Of a stretch of DNA of 64,000 nt, positions 42,469 to 53,060 are shown piece after piece (the first letter of the stretch is position 1; each line of letters begins with the position of its first letter). The notes below the pieces were generated by a model that was not told the DNA's origin, made no database searches, and saw nothing but the letters and a program-made list of their open reading frames with translations. The translations under genes were made by a program, and so were the position numbers. The DNA is from Streptomyces sp. NBC_01262 (GTDB lineage Bacteria; Actinomycetota; Actinomycetes; Streptomycetales; Streptomycetaceae). The DNA lies in the NCBI RefSeq assembly GCF_036226365.1, contig NZ_CP108462.1, forward strand, positions 496,001-560,000, in the 5' to 3' direction.

Positions 42469-43879
42469 CGCTCGCCCGGCGCCCGTGCCCGCGCCGGTAC
42501 CGGGTCCCGGCCGTGGCCTCGGGCCGCTGGGCAGACGTCTGTTCGCGGCGTTCGCCGTCGTCGCGCTCTCCTCAGTGGCCCTGCTCACTGCTGCCGCGCT
42601 CGTGGGAACCGACCGCGGGATCAGCACCGCGCAGCAGGCCGACCGGCAGCGGGTCGCGACACGGGCGGCCGCTGCGGCCGGGAAGGCGTACCGGGAGGCG
42701 GGAGGCTGGCAGGCGGCCGACTGGGGGCCGGTCCGGACGATCGCGGCCGGTGCGGAGGCGGCGCTGACCGTACGGGACGCAGAAGCGACGGTGGTCCTGT
42801 CCACCGCCGGATCCATGGACGGCACCGGCATGCCCGGTATGGGGCGCGGAACGGGCGCAGGCGCTGCGTCCGGCCGTACCGCGAGCGCCTCCGTCGTGGT
42901 GGACGGCCGCACCGTCGGTTCCGTACACCTGCGCTTCCCCGCCGGGGCGGGGTCGGCGGGCCTGGACATCGCCTGGGGCTGGGTGGCCGTCGCCGCCGTC
43001 ACCGCCCTGGCGTTGGCGCTGGCCGTGAGCTGGTACGTGACCCGACGCCTCACCGGTCCCATCGTGCGGGTGGCCCGCGCCGCCCGGGCGGTCGCCGCCG
43101 GTGACCGTACGGCCCGCTCATGTGTGGCCGCGCCCGGTGAACTGGGTGAACTCTCCCGCGCCTTCGACCACATGGCCGACGACGTCGACCGCGCGGAGCA
43201 GGCCCGCCGCCGCCTGGCCGCCGACGTCGCCCACGAACTGCGCACACCGCTGGCCGCCCTGCAGGCCGGGCTGGAGGAGCTGCGCGACGGATACGCCGAC
43301 CCGGCCCCGCAGCGGCTGGCCGCTCTGCACGATCAGACCCTGCGGCTGGGCCGGATCGTGGGCGATCTCGCCGAGCTGTCGGAGGCCGAATCGGCCCGCC
43401 TGTCCCTGCACCTGGCCGACCTCGACCTCACAGCCCTGGTCCGCAAGGCCGTCAGCGACCGCGAGGCCGAACTGCGCGCCGCCGGGCTCACCGTCCGCAC
43501 CCGCCTCGGCCTCGCTCCGCTGACCGTCCGCGCGGACGGCGACCGGCTGCACCAGGCACTCGGCAACCTGCTCAGCAACGCCGCCCGCTACTGCCGCCCC
43601 GGCGACACCGTCACCGTCACCACCTCCGCCGGGGACGGCGACGTGCTCATCGAGGTCGCCGACACCGGCCCCGGCATCCCCGAGGCCGAACTGCCGTACG
43701 TCTTCGACCGGTTGTGGCGCGGCAGCACCGCCCGCCGCACCGGCGGCAGCGGCATCGGCCTGGCGGTGGTCAAGGAGCTGGCAGCCGCCCACGGCGGCAC
43801 CGTCACAGCGACCTCCGGACCGGCCGGCGGGACACGGATCGTCATCAGGCTGCCCTCTCCCGCCGCCGTGGAGCAGTGA
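42458..43879 (+). CDS. Sensor histidine kinase
   Basis: 473 residues. Transmembrane segments lie at about 28-50 and 170-190, enclosing a 115-residue extracytoplasmic sensor with a Gly/Met-rich MDGTGMPGMGRGTG stretch. Then come HAMP (RRLTGPIVRVARAARAVAAG), the phospho-acceptor His in AADVAHELRTPLAAL (about residue 259) and an HATPase domain with NLLSNAARYC, VADTGPGIP and GGSGIGLAVV. The methionine-rich sensor could bind a soft metal such as copper. GTG start overlapping the response regulator. The input signal is unknown. Confidence 0.9.
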   Translation: MTPDARPAPVPAPVPGPGRGLGPLGRRLFAAFAVVALSSVALLTAAALVGTDRGISTAQQADRQRVATRAAAAAGKAYREAGGWQAADWGPVRTIAAGAEAALTVRDAEATVVLSTAGSMDGTGMPGMGRGTGAGAASGRTASASVVVDGRTVGSVHLRFPAGAGSAGLDIAWGWVAVAAVTALALALAVSWYVTRRLTGPIVRVARAARAVAAGDRTARSCVAAPGELGELSRAFDHMADDVDRAEQARRRLAADVAHELRTPLAALQAGLEELRDGYADPAPQRLAALHDQTLRLGRIVGDLAELSEAESARLSLHLADLDLTALVRKAVSDREAELRAAGLTVRTRLGLAPLTVRADGDRLHQALGNLLSNAARYCRPGDTVTVTTSAGDGDVLIEVADTGPGIPEAELPYVFDRLWRGSTARRTGGSGIGLAVVKELAAAHGGTVTATSGPAGGTRIVIRLPSPAAVEQ

Positions 43880-43918
43880 CCCGGCCGTCCGGCGGCGCCG
43901 GGCCGGGGCCGCCGGGTC
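43878..43918. terminator. Convergent terminator between kinase and DUF302 genes
   Basis: GACCCGGC (43878-43885) is inverted as GCCGGGTC (43911-43918). It touches the stop codons of both converging genes and could end both transcripts. Confidence 0.5.
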
Positions 43919-44312
43919 AGGCGAGCGAGTCCAGCGCGGCGTCCAGTCGGCGGCCCGCCTCGTCGGCGACTGGCCGCAGGGCGGCCAGTCCGGTCAGCTC
44001 GACCATGGTCTGCGGGTCCAGCGCCTGCACGACCGTGACGCCGTCCCCGCCGCCCCGTACCACCACGTTGCAGGGCAGCAGCAGTCCGATCGACCGGTCG
44101 GCCTCCAGCGCCCGGTGGGCCAGGGGCGGGTTGCACGCGCCCAGGATCAGGTACGGCTCCATCTCTTCGCCCAGCTTGGCCTTGAGCGTCGCGGCCACGT
44201 CGATCTCGGTCAGTACCCCGAAGCCCTGCCCGGCCAGCGCCTCGCGGACCCTGGCCACCGTCTCGTCGAACGGCGCCTTGATCTCCACCGTGCGCCCGTA
44301 GTCCCTACTCAT
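43917..44312 (-). CDS. DUF302-domain protein
   Basis: 131 residues. FDETVARVREALAGQGFGVL, TEIDVAATLKAKLGEEMEPY, LILGACNPPLAHRALEADRS, IGLLLPCNVVVR is the DUF302 fold. The conserved GACNP and LLPCNVV cysteines are present. Its function is not established; it often appears with sulfur, metal or redox genes. The ATG at 44312 has GAGGTGGA upstream. A CstR-type operator lies 40 bp before the start, so it belongs to the regulon. Confidence 0.85.
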   Translation of the reverse strand: MSRDYGRTVEIKAPFDETVARVREALAGQGFGVLTEIDVAATLKAKLGEEMEPYLILGACNPPLAHRALEADRSIGLLLPCNVVVRGGGDGVTVVQALDPQTMVELTGLAALRPVADEAGRRLDAALDSLA

Positions 44313-44351
44313 CTTCCACCTCATTGAGTTGGTGCCGAATCCCCGTCCAGA

Positions 44352-44367
44352 ATACGCCCGGGGGTAT
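44352..44367. promoter_or_regulatory. CstR/CsoR-type operator, DUF302 promoter
   Basis: ATACGC-CCGG-GGGTAT has one arm mismatch and lies 40 bp upstream of the DUF302 start, just beyond the stop of repressor copy 2. Confidence 0.65.
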
Positions 44368-44452
44368 CTTGATGTCGCTGCGGCAGGCCGTAGCGCAATC
44401 ACGCGGTGAGCGAAGCGCGCGTCGGCGGCTCGGACGCCGGCCCGTACCCGGA

Positions 44453-45707
<1,255 letters not shown>

Positions 45708-45711
<4 letters not shown>

Positions 45712-46289
45712 GACGCGCCCCGCAGGGCGGTGATGACGGCTTCGATGTCGGTGCGGGGGCCGCGGTTGTAGGGCAGCTTCGACAGCAGTAAGCCCATCGC
45801 GCAGGTGTTGGTGAGCGCCGCGGCGGCCAGCCCGGCGCCGACCGCCGTCCCGATCAGGTGCAGGCCGGGCAGGAACAGGTCCGCGATCCCGGAGACCAGG
45901 ACGATGGTTCCCGCGGCCAGCCGCACCTGGCGTTCCAGGTCCCAGCGGGCAGGTCCGTGGTTGACCTGGCCGCCGGCGCTCTCCCAGGCGATCATGCCGC
46001 CGTCGAGGATGCGCAGGTTGGGCAGTCCGGCGTCGGCGAGGGTCTGCTCGGCCTGGGCGGCGCGGGCGCCGGAGCGGCAGATCAGGACGACATCCTCGTC
46101 CAGGTGGTGCAGCAGCTCCTGGCGGTGTTCCCGCAGGGTGTCGAGGGGGACGTTGTAGGCCCCGGGGATGTGGGCGGTCCGGAACTCGCCGGGAGTGCGG
46201 ACATCCAGCAGACGGGGACCGTTCCCCTCGTGTGTCAGTTCGCGCAGGACGGCGGGTTCGAGTCGTGGGGTGGGGGCGTCGGTGGTCAC
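45708..46289 (-). CDS. Membrane rhodanese (rhodanese + DUF2892, YgaP-like)
   Basis: 193 residues. The rhodanese domain reads RLLDVRTPGEFRTAHIPGAY, NVPLDTL, with the active loop VVLICRSGARAAQAE. DGGMIAWESAGGQVNHG leads into a DUF2892 membrane hairpin (RLAAGTIVLVSGIADLFLPG, LHLIGTAVGAGLAAAAL, TNTCAMGLLLSKLPYN). YgaP is built the same way and transfers sulfur at the membrane. The GTG at 46289 has AAGGAG upstream. It heads the rhodanese-TauE-repressor operon behind the operator at 46331. Confidence 0.88.
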
Positions 46290-46330
46290 GGGGGCTCCTT
46301 GTTCACCGGCGGGCCGCCGGGCAGCTCGCA

Positions 46331-46346
46331 ATACGGGGTGGGGTAT
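46331..46346. promoter_or_regulatory. CstR/CsoR-type operator (weak), rhodanese-DUF2892 promoter
   Basis: ATACGG-GGTG-GGGTAT keeps one perfect arm and 4 of 6 bases in the other. It lies 42 bp upstream of the rhodanese start and is the weakest of the twelve sites. Confidence 0.5.
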
Positions 46347-46414
46347 GTGTCGGGGCATGGATCGCCCGGTGCCCGGCGGCGACTGTCGGTGCGGCCGCCG
46401 CCGGGTGTGCGGGG

Positions 46415-47800
46415 TCAGGTGCGGGCCGGGGCGGGCAGCAGCAGCCAGGCGCCGTAGCCGCCGAGGAGGTCGGAGACGTCGGTGCGGCCGGCGTGCCGGA
46501 GCACGCTGGCGGCGATGGAGGAGCGGTGACCGCCGGCGCAGTGGACGACCAGCGGCCGGTCGGCCGGGACTTCGTCCAGTCGGCGGGGCAGTTCGGCCAG
46601 GGGGATGTGCAGGGAGCCGTCGATGAGGCCCTCTTGGCGTTCGGCGGTGCCCCGGACGTCGAGGACCAGCGGGGGCTGGTCGCTGTTGAGCTCCTGGCGG
46701 AGTTGGTCGGCGGTCAGGCGGCTGGCCTGGTCCATGTCGTCGGCCATGGCGGGGAAGGCGCCTTCGGGCTCGCGCAGGTAGCCGCCCACCTGGTCGAAGC
46801 CGATCCGGGCGAGCCGGGTGACGATTTCCTCCTCGCGGTCCTGGGGCGCGATGACGATGACTTTCTGCTCCGGTGCGACGACCGTGCCGGCCTGTTCGGC
46901 GAACCGGCCGTCGGCGGGGACGTTGATGGAGCCGCGCAGGTGTCCGGCGGCGAACTCCTGGACATCGCGGGCGTCGAGCACCAGGGCCCCGGCGCTGCGG
47001 TCGGCGAGGAACTCGGCGGCGGACAGCGGGCGGGGCGCGGCGGCAGGGTCGAACAGGCCGTGTTCCTTGCGGTTGAGGATGGCGTCGTAGACGAAGTAGC
47101 CGGGTGCGGAGGGCTGTCCGGCGGTGACGAGCGCGACGAACTTCTTCTCGCTCATCGGCGCGCAGGCGTAGTTGGTGAGCCGCTGCTGCCCGATGGTGGA
47201 CTGGCGCTCGGTAGAGAGGTTCTTGCCGCACGCGGATCCGGCGCCGTGGGCGGGGAAGACTCGGACCGCGTCGGGCAGGGCCATGAGCTTGTGCTGGATG
47301 CTGTCGTAGAGCATGCGGCCGAGTTCGTCGGCGGTGACGCCGATGGAGGCCAGGAGGTCGGGGCGGCCGACGTCGCCGATGAACAGCGCGTCACCAGTCA
47401 GCACGCCATACGGGGTCGCGTCGGCGGCGTGTTCGTACACCAGGACGCTGATGGACTCCGGGGTGTGGCCGGGGGTTTCCAGGATCTCCAGGCTGACGTC
47501 GCCGAGGTCGATGCGCTGTCCGTCGGTGAGCTTGTGGATGGGGTATTCGGCTTCGGCGCGGTGTCCGTAGCCGATCCAGGCGCCAGTGCGGGCGGCCAGT
47601 TCGAGGTGGCCGGCCAGGAAGTCGGCGTGGAAGTGGGTGTTGATGACGGCCTCGATGGTGAAGCCGTGCGCGGTGGCGTCGGCGAGGTACTCCGAGACGT
47701 CCCGGCGCGGGTCGATGACCACGGCCTTGCCGGTGGACTCGTCGGCGATCATGTAAGACGCCTGAGAGAGGCAGTCGAGGTAGTACTGGGCGAAGAACAC
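46415..47800 (-). CDS. Persulfide dioxygenase-like MBL-fold protein fused to two rhodanese domains
   Basis: 461 residues. The metallo-beta-lactamase domain holds NTHFHADFLAGH, TPGHTPESISV, TGDALFIGDVGRPDLL and VFPAHGAGSACGKNL, the pattern of ETHE1/CstB-type persulfide dioxygenases, which oxidise glutathione- or other persulfides to sulfite with a mononuclear iron. The first rhodanese domain (about 275-355) lacks an active Cys (VIVIAPQDREEE). The second (about 365-455) has VVHCAGGHRSS. GTG start with GGAGG upstream. The operator at 47834 lies 34 bp before it. Confidence 0.9.
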   Translation of the reverse strand: MFFAQYYLDCLSQASYMIADESTGKAVVIDPRRDVSEYLADATAHGFTIEAVINTHFHADFLAGHLELAARTGAWIGYGHRAEAEYPIHKLTDGQRIDLGDVSLEILETPGHTPESISVLVYEHAADATPYGVLTGDALFIGDVGRPDLLASIGVTADELGRMLYDSIQHKLMALPDAVRVFPAHGAGSACGKNLSTERQSTIGQQRLTNYACAPMSEKKFVALVTAGQPSAPGYFVYDAILNRKEHGLFDPAAAPRPLSAAEFLADRSAGALVLDARDVQEFAAGHLRGSINVPADGRFAEQAGTVVAPEQKVIVIAPQDREEEIVTRLARIGFDQVGGYLREPEGAFPAMADDMDQASRLTADQLRQELNSDQPPLVLDVRGTAERQEGLIDGSLHIPLAELPRRLDEVPADRPLVVHCAGGHRSSIAASVLRHAGRTDVSDLLGGYGAWLLLPAPART

Positions 47801-47833
47801 GGATGACCTCCGTAGTGGGTTCTGATGCCCCAT

Positions 47834-47849
47834 ATGCCCCTGGGGGTAT
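47834..47849. promoter_or_regulatory. CstR/CsoR-type operator, MBL-rhodanese promoter
   Basis: ATGCCC-CTGG-GGGTAT has one arm mismatch and lies 34 bp upstream of the GTG start. Confidence 0.7.
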
Positions 47850-47886
47850 ACGGGAGGGCGTGGTGGGCCCCTTGCCAGGGCCGGGT

Positions 47887-47917
47887 GACCGGCCCGGGCG
47901 GGGGTCCCGGGCCGGTC
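47887..47917 (-). terminator. Terminator of the SQR gene
   Basis: GACCGGCCCGGG (47887-47898) is perfectly inverted at 47906-47917 with a 7-nt loop, 3 bp beyond the SQR stop. Confidence 0.65.
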
Positions 47918-47919
47918 GG

Positions 47920-49137
<1,218 letters not shown>

Positions 49138-49271
49138 GACAGGCTCCCGTCTGGTGCGAGGTTGTCAGGGGTGCGGGGTGTCGGACGGGCCGAGAGGCCG
49201 GGAGTGCGCAAAACCGTTGACCCGCGGGCCGTCCGAGTTCATCGGGGGCGATCAGCGGCCGGGCGAGCGGG

Positions 49272-49598
49272 TCACGCGGCGTTCTCGTGCGGGCCGGTCA
49301 CGAGCGGCCCGCCGCGACGTGCCCAGCCGCTGGTGCCGCCTGCCACCGAGTACGCGTCGATGCCGCCCGCCAGCATCCAGTCGGCGGCCGACCTGCTGCG
49401 GTTGCCGCTGGCGCAGATTACGTACACCGGCCGGTCCGCCGGCAGCCCGCCGGCCCTGGCCACCACGTCGGCCAGCGGTATCAGCCGCGCGCCCGGCACA
49501 TGTCCGACCAGGTACTCACCCGGCTCCCGTACGTCGACTATGAGCCCGCCGTCGGCCCAGGCCACGGCGAACGTCTCCAGATCCACTTCACGAGCCAC
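49272..49598 (-). CDS. Single-domain rhodanese
   Basis: 108 residues. VDLETFAVAWADGGLIVDVR, EPGEYLVGHVPGARLIPLAD, then VYVICASGNRSRSAADWML with the catalytic Cys near residue 67. A full small rhodanese. The GTG at 49598 has GAGGAGG upstream. It precedes the SQR gene by 134 bp on the same strand and lies behind two CstR-type operators, so both probably form the first operon of the sulfide branch. Confidence 0.88.
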   Translation of the reverse strand: MAREVDLETFAVAWADGGLIVDVREPGEYLVGHVPGARLIPLADVVARAGGLPADRPVYVICASGNRSRSAADWMLAGGIDAYSVAGGTSGWARRGGPLVTGPHENAA

Positions 49599-49626
49599 GT
49601 CCGGAACCTCCTCATGCGCTCCCCAT

Positions 49627-49642
49627 ATACCCTGGGGGGTAT
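49627..49642. promoter_or_regulatory. CstR/CsoR-type operator, rhodanese-SQR promoter, proximal
   Basis: ATACCC-TGGG-GGGTAT with perfect arms, 29 bp upstream of the rhodanese start. Confidence 0.75.
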
Positions 49643-49682
49643 CTTCAAGTGAAGGGTAGAGCCTTCTCCGCGAGAAGCGCAA

Positions 49683-49698
49683 ATACCCTGGGGGGTAT
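49683..49698. promoter_or_regulatory. CstR/CsoR-type operator, rhodanese-SQR promoter, distal
   Basis: The same 16 bases as at 49627, repeated exactly 56 bp further upstream. The spacing equals that between sites a and b at 39052 and 39108. Confidence 0.75.
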
Positions 49699-49788
49699 CT
49701 GCCCACGCAGGCTACGTGCCTCGGCGTCGGGAGATCGTCCGGGGCCGTGAGCCGGCCCCAGCGAGGCTGCCGCTGCCGGGAGGTGTGC

Positions 49789-49832
49789 GGACGGGCCGTG
49801 CCACGCCTTGGGAGCGTTGGCACGGCCCGTCC
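49789..49832 (-). terminator. Terminator of the DUF2202 gene
   Basis: GGACGGGCCGTGCCA (49789-49803) is perfectly inverted at 49818-49832, a 15-bp stem with a 14-nt loop, 8 bp beyond the DUF2202 stop. Confidence 0.7.
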
Positions 49833-49839
49833 GGGTGGG

Positions 49840-50517
49840 TCACTGGCCGAGCCAGCGGTTGAAGGCGGCCTGGTGTGTCCGGGAGGCGGCCAGCAGGTTG
49901 TCGTAAACCTGCTGTACGTCCGGGGCCTTGAGACCGGACAGGGCCTTGGTGAGGTCACTGATGTCGGTGACCTCAACCGTGCGGCCGGCCTTGAGGGCTG
50001 CCGTCAAACTCGTGCTGCCCTGGGCGAACAGCCGGTCGTAGGTTGCCTGAATGCTCGCGTTGCCGAAAGCCCCCGCGGCCTGACCGGAGGTGGGGTCGTC
50101 GATGCCGTAGCGGTCGAGCAGGGTGCGGACGGCTTCCAGGTGGCGGGTCTCGGCCGCGGCGATGCGGGTGAAGACCGGGGTGTCGTCGCCGTACTGGGCG
50201 GCGAATGCCGTGTAGAGGTCGTGGGCGAGTTTCTCCTCTTCGGCCATGCGGGCGAGCGTGGCCTTCTGGGCGGTGGTCAGGGTGCCTGACGCCGCGGTGA
50301 CGGCCGCGGAGCACATCCCCGTTCCGGCGCCGCCCGGGCCGCCGTAGCGATGGGCGTACTGCTGGGTGTCCATCATCCGGCTCTGCGTGGTGACCCGCGC
50401 GGGTGAGCCCGCCCCGCCGCTCGCGGCGGCGGTCACCGGGCCTGCCGCCAGGATGCCGCCGACCGTGATGGCAGCGCCCGCGGCGAGTGCGGTGGCGATC
50501 TTCGCACTGCGCTTCAT
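49840..50517 (-). CDS. Secreted DUF2202 (ferritin-like) protein
   Basis: 225 residues. A signal peptide (MKRSAKIATALAAGAAITVG, GILAAGPVTAAAS) is followed by a DUF2202 helical domain: LARMAEEEKLAHDLYTAFAA, FTRIAAAETRHLEAVRTLLD, RYGIDDPTSG. The EEEKLAHD and AAAETRHLEAV helices look like a ferritin-type metal centre. The function is not known. GGAGGAG sits just before the ATG. It is not preceded by a CstR-type site and is probably independent of the sulfur regulon. Confidence 0.85.
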   Translation of the reverse strand: MKRSAKIATALAAGAAITVGGILAAGPVTAAASGGAGSPARVTTQSRMMDTQQYAHRYGGPGGAGTGMCSAAVTAASGTLTTAQKATLARMAEEEKLAHDLYTAFAAQYGDDTPVFTRIAAAETRHLEAVRTLLDRYGIDDPTSGQAAGAFGNASIQATYDRLFAQGSTSLTAALKAGRTVEVTDISDLTKALSGLKAPDVQQVYDNLLAASRTHQAAFNRWLGQ

Positions 50518-50895
50518 GACTCCTCCTCCGCTTGCCAGGGGATTTCCGCTCCCCTGACTGCTTCGCACTTCCTCGGACACCTTCACCGTGCCGCCCGGCG
50601 TCGCAGACGGTGTGGCAGTGGTGTGCAGACGGGATGGAGTCGGCCGCTCGGAGCTGTTCGATCCGCCGCGTGCCCCCTGAGCCGGACAGCGGTGCAAGAA
50701 CGGCCTCGTCACGGGCGGCCGGCACACCATCGGCAAAGGACGGATCGTCCGACTCTCGACGGGACCGGTGAACGCGGCCTCGACGACGCCCGGGACGACA
50801 CCGACCGTGCTGCCGTCGCTCTCCGCCTCGCCGAACGCCCGACGACGACCAGCACCGGACCGCCCCACCGATCCGTGGAAGTCCTGCCCCGGTCC
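50518..50895. other. Non-coding gap of about 380 bp
   Basis: I see no recognisable gene, repeat or strong dyad between the DUF2202 start and the small thioredoxin stop. It should contain the DUF2202 promoter and the end of the ArsR operon. Confidence 0.4.
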
Positions 50896-51138
50896 TCAGC
50901 CGTTGGCGTCGGTGAGGAGTTCGCGGATCTGGGTGGCGGTGGGGACGCGACCCGCGACGAGGACTTTCTCGTCGACCACGAGGGCGGGGGTGCTCATGAT
51001 CCCGTAGCCGGCGATGGTGGGGTAGTGGGTGACCTTCTCGATGGTCGCGTCCAGGCCGAGGTCCGCCACGGCCCGGCGGGCCAGGCGCTCCAGGGCGAGG
51101 CAGTTGGCGCAGCCGGGGCCGAGCACTTTGATGATCAT
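50896..51138 (-). CDS. Small thioredoxin-like redox protein (TM0996/MTH895 family)
   Basis: 80 residues. MIIKVLGPGCANCLALERLA has the redox CxxC, and IAGYGIMSTPALVVDEKVLV the cis-proline loop and strand. This redox-active-disulfide-2 group commonly accompanies DUF318 permeases and ArsR regulators. It probably reduces the permease substrate or its thiol adduct. It starts 28 bp after the permease stop and is the last gene of that operon. Confidence 0.88.
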   Translation of the reverse strand: MIIKVLGPGCANCLALERLARRAVADLGLDATIEKVTHYPTIAGYGIMSTPALVVDEKVLVAGRVPTATQIRELLTDANG

Positions 51139-51166
51139 GACGGCGTCTCCTTCACGATCGGCCGGG

Positions 51167-52216
51167 TCAGCCGAGGACGAGGTTGAACAGGTAGCCGACG
51201 GCGATGATGCCGGTGGCGACGACGGCGACGAAGGCAGCCAGCAGCTGAGGCTTGAGCACGCGGCGCAGCAGGATCATCTCGGGCAGGGACAGGGCGACGA
51301 CGCTCATCATGAAGGCGAGCAGGGTGCCCATCGGCAGGCCCTTTTCGTACAGGGCCTGGACCAGCGGCATGATGCCGGCGGCGTTGGAGTAGAGGGGGAC
51401 GCCGATGGCGACGGCGAGCAGGACGCCGAAGGCGTTGCCAGTGCCGGCGTGGGTGGTGAAGAAGTCGGCCGGTGCCCAGCCGTGGATGACGGCGCCCAGG
51501 CCGATGCCGACGAGGAGGTAAGGCCAGATCTTGCGCAGGATGCTTGTGACCTCTTCGGTTCCCATCTGGAGGCGCTGGGGGAAGGTGAGGCCGGCGGTGG
51601 AGTCGATGACCTGTCCGCCCAGGCGGGTCTCGAACACGAACGGCTCGACCCATTTGTGGACGCCGAGGCGTCCCAGGGTCCAGCCGGCGACGATGGCCAC
51701 GGTCAGGCCGGCGGTGACGTAGAGGGCTGCGATCTGCCAGCCGAACAGGGTGAACAGCATGCCGATCGCGATCTCGTTGACCAGGGGGCTGGCGATCAGG
51801 AAGCTCAGGGTGACGCCGATCGGGACGCCGGCGGCGACGAAGCCGATGAACGCCGGTACGGCGCTGCACGAGCAGAACGGGGTGATCACGCCGAGGCCTG
51901 CGGCCATGACGTTGCCGACGCCTTCCCGCTTGCCGCCCAGGAGCGCGCGGGTGCGTTCGATGCTCATGTAGGAGCGCAGGACGGTGACGACGAAGATGAT
52001 GCCCACCAGCAGCAGGGCGATCTTGATCGTGTCGTAGCAGAAGAAGTGGATGGTCTCGGTCAGCCGGGCGTCGGCCCGCAGTCCGGCCAGATCGTAGAGC
52101 AGGCGGTCCCACACCCATCCGTTGACGGCGTAGGCGAGCGTCCAGACGCCCACCGCACCTGCCAGGGCCAGCCCTTGGCCGCGGGGCGAGGCCAGCACCC
52201 GCTCGGTGATGCTCAT
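51167..52216 (-). CDS. DUF318 permease (ArsP-like)
   Basis: 349 residues with about 8-10 membrane segments. GVITPFCSCSAVPAFIGFVA contains the CSC motif of the ArsP/DUF318 permeases, where it is implicated in trivalent organoarsenical export. PLYSNAAGIMPLVQALYEKG is the pseudo-symmetric second half. Its ATG overlaps the ArsR stop (ATGA). Substrate unproven: arsenic, another soft metal(loid) or a sulfur species. Confidence 0.88.
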   Translation of the reverse strand: MSITERVLASPRGQGLALAGAVGVWTLAYAVNGWVWDRLLYDLAGLRADARLTETIHFFCYDTIKIALLLVGIIFVVTVLRSYMSIERTRALLGGKREGVGNVMAAGLGVITPFCSCSAVPAFIGFVAAGVPIGVTLSFLIASPLVNEIAIGMLFTLFGWQIAALYVTAGLTVAIVAGWTLGRLGVHKWVEPFVFETRLGGQVIDSTAGLTFPQRLQMGTEEVTSILRKIWPYLLVGIGLGAVIHGWAPADFFTTHAGTGNAFGVLLAVAIGVPLYSNAAGIMPLVQALYEKGLPMGTLLAFMMSVVALSLPEMILLRRVLKPQLLAAFVAVVATGIIAVGYLFNLVLG

Positions 52217-52551
52217 GACCGCACGCGTCCTGGTGTGAGCCGGCCGGGCAGGGCCGCCTGCAGGCGGCCGAGTGCGTCGTCGGCGAGGGCGTAGTCGATC
52301 CAGCGCCCCCGGCGGCTCGCGGTCACCAGAGCGGCCTCGCGCAGAACCTTGAGGTGGTAGCTGAGCAGGTTCGCGGCGACCGGCACCTGCTCCTGCAGGT
52401 TGCACACGCACGTCGGCCCGTGGGCGAGTTGCTGCAGCACCGTCCAGCGGACCGGGTCGGCCACGGCCTGCAGCAGGGACACCGAGGCCGCCGCCGAGCC
52501 CGCGTCGAGCAGCGGTCCGACGGTCGTTTCAGTCCCTGTTGAATCAATCAT
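52213..52551 (-). CDS. ArsR/SmtB-family regulator
   Basis: 112 residues. VSLLQAVADPVRWTVLQQLA, HGPTCVCNLQEQVPVAANLL, SYHLKVLREAALVTASRRGR is the winged helix. The CVC pair at about residues 48-50 sits in the alpha3 position used by ArsR proteins to bind As(III)/Sb(III). It heads the regulator-permease-thioredoxin operon. The operator candidate at 52543 overlaps its start codon, so it is probably autoregulated. Confidence 0.9.
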   Translation of the reverse strand: MIDSTGTETTVGPLLDAGSAAASVSLLQAVADPVRWTVLQQLAHGPTCVCNLQEQVPVAANLLSYHLKVLREAALVTASRRGRWIDYALADDALGRLQAALPGRLTPGRVRS

Positions 52552-52558
52552 GCTTGAA
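52543..52558. promoter_or_regulatory. ArsR operator candidate
   Basis: ATCAA-TCATGC-TTGAA is an imperfect ATCAA-N6-TTGAT dyad typical of ArsR sites, overlapping the ArsR ATG. A TTGA-A-TCAA dyad lies just inside the gene. Confidence 0.5.
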
Positions 52559-53060
52559 GTGTGGGCCGCTTCGATTCATGATGACGTGGGCCGAATGGGT
52601 GTGCACCGGCAAGCGAAAGCGCCCTTTTCTGTGGACCGATCAGCCCTACTCGTCGGGCAGGTGGTACGGGGAGCAGGGCAGTTGGTCGAGCAGGTGATCT
52701 TCAAGGTGTCGCCCGCGCGGAAGACTGCGGCACGAGGCCGAGCCTGGACCAGAAGGCATTCCCGTCGCTGACGCAACGGTCGCTCCGGTCGACGCCCTCC
52801 CACACGAGGACGTCCATCTGCAGACCGGGATGCCCTTGCAGGCCGGGACCCGGGCGTAGCCGAAGTGTCGAAATCCTCGGCTGATCGCGTGCAGTGGCGC
52901 GCCCCGTCGAACCCCGCTCATCGCCGACAGCGGTAGCCATGGTTACGGGCCACTGCCGGCGCCGGCTCCTACGACGGCATCAGCGCCCGGCGCGGCTCGC
53001 CGGGCGCGGAAAGGGCGTCAGCGCGTCAGCGGCTTCGCCGGCGCAGCCTTGAACGCGGGG
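52559..53060. other. Non-coding gap of about 500 bp
   Basis: No credible gene is seen. Minus-strand frames around 52650-52920 are open but show no family I recognise. Base composition is less GC-rich than the flanking genes near 52560-52640. Confidence 0.4.
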
